Assembly: GCF_002906255.1 (NCBI RefSeq)
Contig: NZ_POTC01000012.1
Location: 1-64,000 of the forward strand
Origin: Novacetimonas maltaceti
GTDB taxonomy: Bacteria > Pseudomonadota > Alphaproteobacteria > Acetobacterales > Acetobacteraceae
Direction of reading: 5' to 3'
Length of the DNA stretch: 64,000 bases
Position numbers and translations under genes: made by a program. Below are positions 28,613 through 36,900 of the stretch, piece by piece. Below the pieces are notes generated by a model. That model saw only the letters and a program-made list of their open reading frames with translations, was not told the origin of the DNA and ran no database searches. The stretch's first letter is position 1. Every line of letters starts with the position of its first letter.

Positions 28613-30034
28613 ATGTCAGACACGGTTCATGCGCCTGTCACGCCAGTCGACCTGTCGCGTATCCTTGAGCGCCAGCGTGCCGCGTTCGTGCATGCCGGAC
28701 CACCCGGCGCGGGGCGGCGCCGGGCCGACCTGCGCCGCCTGAAGGCAGAAGTCCTGAAGCGGCGCGCTGGAATCATGGCGGCCCTGAAGGCGGATTTCGG
28801 CCAGCGGTCGGAACGTGAAAGCGCCATTGTGGAACTGATCCCGCTGGTGCAGTCGATCAATTACCTCATTCGGCATCTGGGGGGCTGGATGAAACCGGAA
28901 CGTCGCCACGTTTCGGCCTATTTCCAGAGTGGTGGCGCATGGGTGATCCGTCAGCCGGTTGGTGTGGTGGGGATTATCGCGCCCTGGAATTACCCGCTCT
29001 CCCTCGCGCTGGTGCCCCTGGCCACGGCCATCGCCGCAGGCAATCGCGCCATGATCAAGCCGTCGGAACTGACACCGGCGACATCGGTGGTGATCGGGCA
29101 GATCATACAGGCGGCCTTCCCGCCAGAGCAGGTCTGTGTGGTTACGGGTGATGCGGAAATGGGGGCGGCGTTTTCAGCCCTGCCATTTGACCATATCCTG
29201 TTTACCGGCAGTACGGCGGTCGGAAAGAAGGTGGCGGCCGCTGCTGCCGCCAACCTGACCCCGGTGACACTCGAACTCGGTGGCAAATCCCCCGTGGTCA
29301 TCGAACCCGGTTTTCCCATGGACCGGGTGGCGCAGCGTGTGGCGTTCGGCAAGCTGACCAATGCGGGACAGACCTGTATCGCGCCCGACTACGTGCTGGT
29401 TCACGAGGCGGACCAGCAGGCTTTTGTCACGGCGTATCAGGAGGCCGTCAGGAAGCAGCATCCGGGTGAATATGTGGGCTCCCCCGATTATACGGCCATC
29501 CTCAACGCGCATCACTACGCGCGACTGGACCACCTGATCTGCGATGCCGGGGCACAGGGCGCGCATGTCGTGCATCTGGGACGTGATTCCGCAGACAGCC
29601 ATGTCCTTGCGCCTGTCCTTATCCTGGACGTTACGCCTGCGATGGCCGTCATGCAGGAGGAAATCTTCGGTCCTGTCCTGCCGGTGCTGCGATACCGGAC
29701 GCTTGATGATGCCATCGCCTTCATCAACGCGCGTCCCCGCCCGCTGGCTCTGTATTACTTCGGGGACAGGCGCGCCGGGCGGGACAGGCTGCTGCAGCGT
29801 ACGCTTTCGGGGAATGTCATGCTCAACGGGACATTGCTGCATTACGCGCAGGACGACCTGCCATTCGGCGGCGTGGGGGAGAGCGGGATTGGGGCATACC
29901 ACGGGAAAGAAGGCTTCATTCAACTGACCCATGCGCGTGGCGTTTACCGGCAGGGACGCTTCAATGCGGCGGATATCCTTCGGCCACCATTTGGAAAGAT
30001 TACTGATCTCATAACGAATTTCATCCTGAGATGA
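28613..30034 (+). CDS. calB: Coniferyl-aldehyde-type NAD(P)-dependent aldehyde dehydrogenase
   Basis: This protein of about 473 aa belongs to the coniferyl aldehyde dehydrogenase/class 3-like branch: the N-terminal ERQRAAF...RRADLRRLKAEV, VVGIIAPWNYPLSL for the cofactor, FTGSTAVGKKVAAAAA, ELGGKSPVV, and catalytic Cys in NAGQTCIAPDYVLV. The C-terminus ends with hydrophobic TDLITNFILR. ATG 28613 has a strong GGAGGGGG site 2-10 nt upstream; ATG 28601 is in frame but poorer. It oxidises aromatic or long-chain aldehydes. It is divergent from its likely TetR repressor. Confidence 0.86.
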   Translation: MSDTVHAPVTPVDLSRILERQRAAFVHAGPPGAGRRRADLRRLKAEVLKRRAGIMAALKADFGQRSERESAIVELIPLVQSINYLIRHLGGWMKPERRHVSAYFQSGGAWVIRQPVGVVGIIAPWNYPLSLALVPLATAIAAGNRAMIKPSELTPATSVVIGQIIQAAFPPEQVCVVTGDAEMGAAFSALPFDHILFTGSTAVGKKVAAAAAANLTPVTLELGGKSPVVIEPGFPMDRVAQRVAFGKLTNAGQTCIAPDYVLVHEADQQAFVTAYQEAVRKQHPGEYVGSPDYTAILNAHHYARLDHLICDAGAQGAHVVHLGRDSADSHVLAPVLILDVTPAMAVMQEEIFGPVLPVLRYRTLDDAIAFINARPRPLALYYFGDRRAGRDRLLQRTLSGNVMLNGTLLHYAQDDLPFGGVGESGIGAYHGKEGFIQLTHARGVYRQGRFNAADILRPPFGKITDLITNFILR

Positions 30035-30450
30035 AAAGTTCCACACGGTGCGCACCTGCACGGCTGTGCCTGTCATGCCGCGCCGATGGGCAGTTTCCTT
30101 CGGTCAAACCCCGGACTGAGGTCAAGATTTACAAGATATGCCACATTTGAAGATTATGACGTTTGATAAAATGTGCTCTATTTTCCGGAAGCTGTTTAAA
30201 AAGGAGCAATACTCCCGGAACGGGGTGCGTTGGAAAAATTCCGTTCGTGCGTGGCCGGCCTTCATGACGGCAGGGACCACAGTTTTGGAAATTCAAGAAT
30301 AGTTCGTAATTTTTCTGAACCCATAAGGGAAGCACATGCCTTCCGGGTCAGACTGGATGAGCAGGCGTGATATGTCCAGAAGATATCGAGGACGTATTCG
30401 CATGTGATGAGGACGGCAAATGCCCGACCTGAGGAGACAGCCTGAAAAGG
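30035..30450. other. 416-bp stretch without a supported gene
   Basis: This AT-richer intergenic region separates the aldehyde dehydrogenase and sulfotransferase-like genes. A 54-codon frame at 30138-30302 (MPHLKIMTFDKMC...) is present on the plus strand but has no convincing ribosome-binding site and is not recognised. No clear repeat was seen. It marks the left border of a lower-GC patch. Confidence 0.4.
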
Positions 30451-31191
30451 TCATTTGCCCTGAAGGGTTCTGATCTGGGATATCAGCCTGTAATCCTCCT
30501 CGTAAATCTTACGGATACGATAGAGCTGGTCTGCATTCAGGGGCGGCAGGTCGTCTTGTGTCCTGTTGGCGTGGGGGATGCGGTTCGGGGTATATGCCTT
30601 CATGAATCTCCTTATGCTGTCCATGTCTTCCATCATGAATAGGTGATCGACCGCGATCCTGCCGTTCCTGTCGGTAAGATACCATTTCTGTTGCCGGAAA
30701 ATATGGTCGATGTCATAGGGACGGCGCGCCGCATCAATATGGTCAAGGGCATCGTCAATGCAGCGGAAATTCATGTATTGCCGCCGGAAGCCCGCAGTCA
30801 CGCGCCTGTCGCTGCTTCCGCCCATCCGTGCATATCGATAAGCAGACAGGAAACGCTGTAACGGATCACGCAGGATGGCAAAGGACGGGTATTTATGGAC
30901 ATTCGACATGCGATTGTGAAAGTAACGAATGGTTTCATGCCCGATTTCCATATCGTAAAGCATACGGGAAATGGATGTTCCTGCATTCTTGGGGATATGG
31001 ATGAACAGCAACCCGCATTGGCGGATCCTTTTCAGACGTTTCCTGCGCTTGGGACCGGGGGGATAAGGGATATGCAGTTCCGCAAGACGTTCATGCAGGT
31101 CACTGGACATTTTGACACCAACGACAGGCTGCAGAAGGGTTTGCATGCAATCTCTATTCCCATCAAACTGGATCCGGAGGATGCCGGGCAA
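30451..31191 (-). CDS. Sulfotransferase-like protein
   Basis: This protein of about 246 aa (start uncertain: 31191, 31146 or 31110) has the two PAPS-binding elements of cytosolic-type sulfotransferases: a 5'-phosphosulfate loop in LLFIHIPKNAGTSI and a 3'-phosphate region in ILRDPLQRFLSAYR. A basic segment (GPKRRKRLKRIR) precedes it. Members transfer sulfate to carbohydrates or small molecules, and some prokaryotic ones decorate polysaccharides. It stands alone next to an insertion sequence in an AT-richer patch upstream of the cellulose synthase genes, so horizontal transfer is likely and an acceptor cannot be named. Confidence 0.8.
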   Translation of the reverse strand: MPGILRIQFDGNRDCMQTLLQPVVGVKMSSDLHERLAELHIPYPPGPKRRKRLKRIRQCGLLFIHIPKNAGTSISRMLYDMEIGHETIRYFHNRMSNVHKYPSFAILRDPLQRFLSAYRYARMGGSSDRRVTAGFRRQYMNFRCIDDALDHIDAARRPYDIDHIFRQQKWYLTDRNGRIAVDHLFMMEDMDSIRRFMKAYTPNRIPHANRTQDDLPPLNADQLYRIRKIYEEDYRLISQIRTLQGK

Positions 31192-31312
31192 TTATGAAGA
31201 AAAAAAGATAACATTGTGTAACGAATGGCAACAGGTTGGACATGGCCCCTAGGCTCAGGACCCATTGATTTTTGTAGGGAATTTTGATTCAGGCTCTGCA
31301 AGGAGACTGAAG

Positions 31313-31660
31313 ATGAGCGACCTGTTTTGGCTGACGGACGATCAGATGGAGCGCCTGCGACCGTTTTTTCCCAAGAGCCACGGCAAACCTCGTGTTGATG
31401 ACCGCCGCGTGCTGAGTGGCATCATTTTCGTGAACCGCAATGGTCTGCGCTGGCGGGATGCGCCCCGGGAATACGGCCCACACAAGATGCTCTACAACCG
31501 TTGGAAACGTTGGGGCGACATGGGCATTTTCATGCGGATGATGGATGGCCTGTCTGCCGAAAAAGCAGAGCCTCAGACCATTATGATTGATGCGACCTAT
31601 CTCAAAGCACATCGCACGGCTTCAAGCCTGCGGCTAAAAAAGGGGATCCAGGGCGTCTGA
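31313..31660 (+). CDS. IS5-family transposase, orfA part
   Basis: This 115-aa first frame carries the N-terminal DUF4096-type domain (LTDDQMERLRPFFPKSHGKPRVDDRRVLSGIIFVNRNGLRWRDAP) and reaches the first catalytic Asp (MIDATYLKAHRTA). ATG 31313 has AAGGAGAC upstream. Near its end, A_AAA_AAG at 31636-31642 is a classical -1 slippery heptamer, so part of translation should continue into orfB as one transposase. Without the shift it ends after KKGIQGV. Confidence 0.9.
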   Translation: MSDLFWLTDDQMERLRPFFPKSHGKPRVDDRRVLSGIIFVNRNGLRWRDAPREYGPHKMLYNRWKRWGDMGIFMRMMDGLSAEKAEPQTIMIDATYLKAHRTASSLRLKKGIQGV

Positions 31661-32070
31661 TCGGACGGACAAAAGGTGGCATGAATACGAAGCTGCATGC
31701 GGTCACGGATCAGAACGGACGACCGCTGAGCTTCTTCATGACGGCGGAACAGGTCAGTGATTACACCGGTGCCGCTGCTCTGCTGGACAGCCTTCCTATG
31801 GCACAGTGGATGCTGGCGGACCGGGGTTATGATGCTGACTGGTTCCGGGATGCCTTGGAGGAAAAAGGGATCAGGCCCTGCATTCCGGGACGGAGATCCC
31901 GCGGAAAGCCAGTCAAATACGACAAGCGAAAATACAAAAGACGCAACCGCATCGAGATTATGTTCGGAAGGCTCAAGGACTGGCGGCGGGTCGCAACCCG
32001 CTATGACAGATGCCCCACCGTCTTCTTCTCCGCCATCTGCCTCGCCGCAACCGTCATCTTCTGGCTATGA
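31643..32070 (+). CDS. IS5-family transposase, orfB part (reached by -1 frameshift)
   Basis: This is the frame -1 relative to orfA. After slippage at 31636-31642 the product continues GDPGRLIGRTKGGMNTKLHAVTD, which matches the usual continuation of IS427-group transposases. It carries the second Asp (LADRGYDADWFRDAL) and the Glu in NRIEIMFGRLKDWRRVATRYDR. An internal ATG at 31681 could give a 129-aa product alone. Together with orfA the DDE triad is complete and no disabling mutation is seen. Confidence 0.88.
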
Positions 32071-32187
32071 GTCCTGAGCCTAATGGACCATGGGGCATGT
32101 CCTGATCCCGGAATTGCAGGCGTTTTTTCCATCCTGACATATTGGAGGCCGGGATGGAAAATCATTCAGCGATAATGGGGGAGGCGG

Positions 32188-32574
32188 TCAGTCAGGCATT
32201 TTGATTTTTGCTGACTTTATTTCGTGTTTTTGCGCATCCAGATTGCCGAATACGGTAAACGTGCAGAGCCCGTCAGAAGCGCGGTTTGCATTGGAGCAGT
32301 TGCTTCCTATGTATTTCTTGCTGTCATCGTCTATGTCATTGTAATTTATCTTATAGGAAATGCTGGTTCTCATACCTTCCGATGATCGGGACATGTCTAT
32401 CGGGTTAAAATAGCATGTCCGTAGGCTTTCATTCAGGTCGCAATGTATTTTCCCTGTCCCGATTTCAGATGCACTGTATGTGCTGGCATATTTGTAAATA
32501 AAAATACCAAAAACAGAAAATAATATCGCGAAAAATAAAATATTTGATGTAAATCTGAGTGCTGTCTTTAACAT
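32188..32574 (-). CDS. Hypothetical single-pass membrane protein, 128 aa
   Basis: The N-terminal hydrophobic segment (about residues 10-30) is followed by a polar extracytoplasmic domain with five cysteines (HCDLN, TCYF, NCSN, LCTF) suggesting disulfides. No family is recognised. The gene is markedly AT-rich compared with the rest of the window and lies just right of the insertion sequence, so it is likely an acquired gene. Start ATG 32574 gives the N-terminal anchor. Confidence 0.55.
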   Translation of the reverse strand: MLKTALRFTSNILFFAILFSVFGIFIYKYASTYSASEIGTGKIHCDLNESLRTCYFNPIDMSRSSEGMRTSISYKINYNDIDDDSKKYIGSNCSNANRASDGLCTFTVFGNLDAQKHEIKSAKIKMPD

Positions 32575-32691
32575 AACGTGCCCTGCGTGTTATCTATTGT
32601 TCCTCAGATTTTAGCATGGTTGAATGTATTGATATACATGGAAAATGGTTTTGTTTTCCTGAATATTATGCGCAGGAAAGCATCGGACTGT

Positions 32692-33036
32692 TCAGTCACC
32701 CATGATCCTGACGGTCCCGTCCGGGTTCCGCGTCACGGGGTCAATCCTCATGATGGCTTTGGGGGACAGGCTTCCATAAAGATGCGGAAACAACTGACCC
32801 GCGCGCGAAGGCTCCCACCGCAGGGCATCCCCAAGGCTCTTCCGGTCGATTGCGGCAAGCATCAGGCCGGATTGTCCCTTGAAATACAGGTCGACCGTGG
32901 TGGTCACCTGGGCGGCGGTGGACATATGTATGAAACCATCGGCGAGATCGAGCGCGGAGCCGGCGAACACGTTTTCCCGCATCAGGGATTCATATTCAGG
33001 TGCCGTCAGGATTTTATATACGGTCTGTTCCGTCAT
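32692..33036 (-). CDS. DUF952 domain protein
   Basis: This 114-aa protein matches the DUF952 (glutathione S-transferase-like, uncharacterised) pattern: VYKILTAPEYESL, then GSALDLADGFIHMSTAAQV and RWEPSRAGQLFPHLYGSLSP. The family is small, cytosolic and of unknown role, found near many unrelated genes. It lies 41 bp downstream of the next hypothetical on the same strand. Confidence 0.8.
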   Translation of the reverse strand: MTEQTVYKILTAPEYESLMRENVFAGSALDLADGFIHMSTAAQVTTTVDLYFKGQSGLMLAAIDRKSLGDALRWEPSRAGQLFPHLYGSLSPKAIMRIDPVTRNPDGTVRIMGD

Positions 33037-33076
33037 GAATTTCCATCCAATCTAATCTGGCGTGTGCTGTAATTTC

Positions 33077-33469
33077 TTAAAACAGGATCAGGTTGATCGA
33101 CAGCCCAAATAAAACCATGCTCCACAGGGTGACCAGGACCATCTTTCTCTTTATGACATTTCTGGACAGCAGGGAAATGAGGGGGTCATGAAACTCCCTG
33201 AACGCTCTTTTATCCTTTTCCCGGTACAGTCCGTTATTTTCGCAGATCCCCACGGATTCCATCAGGAAAAGGCGGAACGCGCCAAGCTCGTCCTCCTTGT
33301 ACAAGGTTTCCCTGTTGATGGAGATTGTCTTCGGACCACATCGTAATATACGCATGACGAATAAAAGATATTTATTTATCCCAAGATATTGCGAAGCCTC
33401 CACAGGGGAAAGAATGGCCTTCCTGGGAAAGCGTATCAGGCCTGTCGTGTCACCTTGAAACGAAGTCAT
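33077..33469 (-). CDS. Hypothetical protein with helix-turn-helix-like start and C-terminal membrane helix
   Basis: This 130-aa protein contains LSPVEASQYLGINKYLLFVMRIL early on, like the DNA-binding segment of excisionase/MerR-type small proteins, a charged middle (REKDKRAFREFHDPLISLLSR) and a terminal hydrophobic helix (MVLVTLWSMVLFGLSINLILF). A tail-anchored protein is suggested; no family is recognised. It is AT-richer than the window average and lies in the patch between the insertion sequence and bcsAB. Confidence 0.5.
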   Translation of the reverse strand: MTSFQGDTTGLIRFPRKAILSPVEASQYLGINKYLLFVMRILRCGPKTISINRETLYKEDELGAFRLFLMESVGICENNGLYREKDKRAFREFHDPLISLLSRNVIKRKMVLVTLWSMVLFGLSINLILF

Positions 33470-33991
33470 CGGAATGTTCTTTCCTTTGTGGTGAGGGGAG
33501 GGTGTGCAGGTCCACCTGATCTTTGGGGTTGGCGGTCATCATACATCGCCTGTGGCTTCAGCCTCAATCGGCACGCGGCATATATGTCCCGGCAGGAGGT
33601 CACGAGCGTTCGATCTCGACCCGGGAGTCTTTTTTCATGGCTGGCGGATGGCCGGTCTTGCTGGATATGAAGTCTTCATGCGGTGGCAGTCCCACATGAG
33701 CAAAAAAATCAAACAGAAAATCCAATCTTGTTTCCGTAAAGCAAGCATTGACAGAAATATATTTTCAATCTAATGGGAAAAATAAGGTGGTATACTACTG
33801 AAAAATTTATATTCTGTTCTAGGGTTCTGAATGAATATCAGGCTTTCTTGGTGAATAATCATTATGAGATGATTGATTGTTATTTGGTAATGCGTTCCCG
33901 CGTGAATGTAAACCTGTAAGAATTTTCCTCCGGAATACCTCTGGTTTGTTCCTGAAACAGCATATTGAATACAGGATATAGTCCCAATTCC
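33470..33991. other. 522-bp upstream region of the cellulose synthase operon
   Basis: This AT-rich region carries no convincing gene; an 89-codon frame at 33504-33773 lacks support. TTGACA at 33748-33753 could be a -35 element, but the hexamer 17 bp later (TAATGG) is a poor -10. An inverted repeat AATCAT...ATGATT lies at about 33855-33872. The bcs operon promoter is presumably here. Confidence 0.4.
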
Positions 33992-36900
33992 ATGATCTGG
34001 CGTCTCTTGAAGTCTCCTTTTGTTTCCGGGGTGCTGTTTGCGCTGCTGATGGCGGTGGTGTGCCTGACGTACCTGCCCCCTGATCGCCAGGCGTTCGTGG
34101 CGATCGGCGGTGCTGTCCTGTTTTTCCTTGTCCGCCGGCATAATGAACGCTGGTCGCGCTGCTTCCTGATGGTGCTTTCCCTCGTTGTGTCGGGGCGCTA
34201 CCTGGTGTGGCGGTTCACCTCGACCCTCGACCTTGATGGTGCCTTGCAGACCATTCTGGTGCTGGCGCTGGCCATTGGCGAAATTTACACCACCATTCGT
34301 GTCGGGTTCACGTATTTCCAGCTTGCGTGGCCCCTGCGGCGGCAGATCCATCCCCTGCCGGACGATCCCGCAACCTGGCCGGTCATCGACGTGTACGTCC
34401 CGACCTATAACGAGGATATTTCCATTGTCCGCACCACGGTGCTGGGCTGCCTGTCCCTGGACTGGCCCGCGGACAAGCTCAACGTCTATATCCTAGATGA
34501 CGGGCGGCGGCCTGCATTCCGCGACTTTGCCATGCAGGTGGGGGCGGGCTATATCAACCGCGCGCAGAACATGCATGCGAAGGCAGGCAACCTCAATCAC
34601 GCCATCAGCGTGACGACAGGCGACATCATCGCCATTTTTGACTGCGACCATGTGCCCGTGCGCGGGTTCCTGAAGAAGACCGTCGGGTGGATGATCGCGG
34701 ACCCCAACCTGGCACTGCTGCAGACGCCGCATCATTTCTATTCCCCCGATCCCTTCCGGCGCAACATGAGCAGGGGGATGGAGGTCCCGCCCGAAAGCAA
34801 CCTGTTCTACGGGCTGCTGCAGGACGGCAACGACTTCTGGAATGCGACGTTCTTCTGCGGTTCGTGCGCCCTGCTGCGGCGCAAGGCCATCACCTCGATC
34901 AACGGGTTCGCCACCGAAACCGTGACGGAGGACGCCCATACGGCCCTGCGCATGCAGCGCAAGGGGTGGGGGACGGGATACCTGCGTGAACCGCTTGCCG
35001 CCGGGCTGGAGACGGAAACCCTTCTCCTGCAGGTCGGGCAGCGCGTGCGCTGGGCGCGCGGGATGTTCCAGATGCTGCGCCTCGACAACCCGCTGTTTGG
35101 GCGTGGCCTGCGCCTGACGCAGCGGATCTGTTACATGGCGGCGGCGACGAACTACTTTTTCGCCATGCCAAGGATCATGTTCCTGATGGCCCCGCTGGCC
35201 TACCTGTTCCTGGGCGTCACCATGATCGCGGCATCGCCGTACGAACTTGCGGTCTATGCGCTGCCGCACCTGTTCCATACGACCATGACCATGTCGCGCC
35301 TGCAGGGGCGGTGGCGTTACTCCTTCTGGAGCGAAATTTACGAATCCATGCTTGCGCCATTTCTGGTGCGCATGACGTTCGTCACCATGATCGCGCCGCA
35401 CAAGGGCAGTTTCAACGTCACGGACAAGGGCGGCCTGCTGGACCGGGAGCGTTTCGACTGGCGCGCCTCCTATCCCGGCGTGATCATGGCCGTCATACTG
35501 GTGGTCGGCCTGTTCAGCGGTATCTGGGCGGCGATCGCCCATTACCATGAAACGCTGGTTTTCCGGGCGATGGCGGTCAATTCGATCTGGGTGCTGTTCA
35601 GCCTGATCATCGTCCTTGGCGGTGTGGCCGCCGCACGTGAGACGCGCCAGCGCCGCCGCAACCACCGCGTTGCCGCCACACTCCCGTTCAGTCTTGCGGA
35701 CGGGGCGGGAGGGGTGTTCGCATGCCGCAGCGTCGATGTCTCGATGGGGGGCTGCCAGCTTGACGTGCCCGCCGGACTGCCGGTTGAGGTGGGGCAGGTG
35801 GTGTCGCTGGGCTGGTCGCTTGTAACCGGTCCGGTCACGATGCGCGCAACTGTCATCGCCCGGCGCGAGGGGCGGTTGCACCTGCAGTGGATCATCCCCG
35901 GGATTGCGGCGGAAAGGCAGGTCGTGGGACTGGTGTTCGGCCGTGATGATGCCTGGGCGCAGTGGTCCGATTTCCCGCCGGACCGTCCCCTGCGCAGCCT
36001 CTACCTGCTTGTGGTCAGCATCTGTGCGCTGTTCCGCCCCTATCCCCGCGCGGAGGCGGCGACGCCCGTCCCGCAGGCCGCGGAAAAGAAGGCACCGCCC
36101 GAAGAGAAGCTGCCCGCCCGGCAGCTTGTCATCCCGCCGGACCAGAAGGTGACGATGCGCAATGTCGGCACGATGGTCATGCTGGCGGTGCTGTTCGTCC
36201 TTTCTGGCGGGGCGTGGGGTGCGTGCGCGGCACAGGCCACGCAGGGCGCGGACATCGCGGCGGGTCGCGACAATCCGGTCGTCGCCATCGACGATGCGCA
36301 CATGACCGTCGCGGATGTGGACGAGGTCTCGCGCCAGCCCGTCACACGTACGCGCACCCTGGCGGAAATACGGCCGGGGGAGGAGATGGTCCTGCGGGCA
36401 GGCGCACCGTTGCAGGGCCTGATCGCGAAGGTGGGGCGCGACGTCATCATCACGGCCGCGCACCTTGACGTTTCAGGGACCGCGCGCATGGGAAGCGCGG
36501 CAGGTCACGCGGCAGTCGCGGTCAGCATCAACAATCAGGATGTGGGCGTGATCTGTCCTGCGGCCGATGGAAGCTTCGGCCCGGTGGACCTGCCGGTCAG
36601 CACCATGTTCCTTGATACGCGCAACAGGATCAATTTCCGCCTGTTCATGCGTGGCCCCCAGCCGTCCGGGTATCCCGCACCGGCCTGCGGGCCGGATGCG
36701 CGCGGGCCGACCGGCACTGTGGCGCAGGTCACGGATCCCGCCACCCGGATTACGATTTCACCACAATCCACCCTGACGCTGACAACCGTCAGCCTTGTGC
36801 CGCACCGCCTGCTGTCGGCCCTGCCTTATCCGGTGCTCGACCCTGATGCGGCGCAGGCGCCGGTGGTGACCTTCGTCATGCCCGGCCTGTCCGATCCGGA

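Larger units (their letters stand above)
31250..32082 (+). mobile_element. Complete insertion sequence, IS5 family, IS427-like group
   Basis: The element spans 31252-32080 (829 bp) and is bounded by TA on both sides (31250-31251 and 32081-32082), an apparent 2-bp target duplication. The terminal repeats start GGCTCAGGAC and agree at 14 of the first 16 positions. Two overlapping transposase frames fill the element. It is inserted between the sulfotransferase-like gene and a small membrane protein gene and looks intact. Confidence 0.85.

Noticed and set aside
30138-30302. 54-codon plus-strand frame in the gap after the aldehyde dehydrogenase
   Set aside because: It is small and unrecognised, without a convincing start context; kept only as a note in the gap description.
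33504-33773. 89-codon plus-strand frame upstream of bcsAB
   Set aside because: There is no ribosome binding site and no family, and it lies in an AT-rich regulatory region.
34493-36463. 656-codon minus-strand frame inside bcsAB
   Set aside because: It is antisense to a strongly supported synthase gene, rich in His/Arg/Gln as expected of a high-GC shadow, with no recognisable motif.
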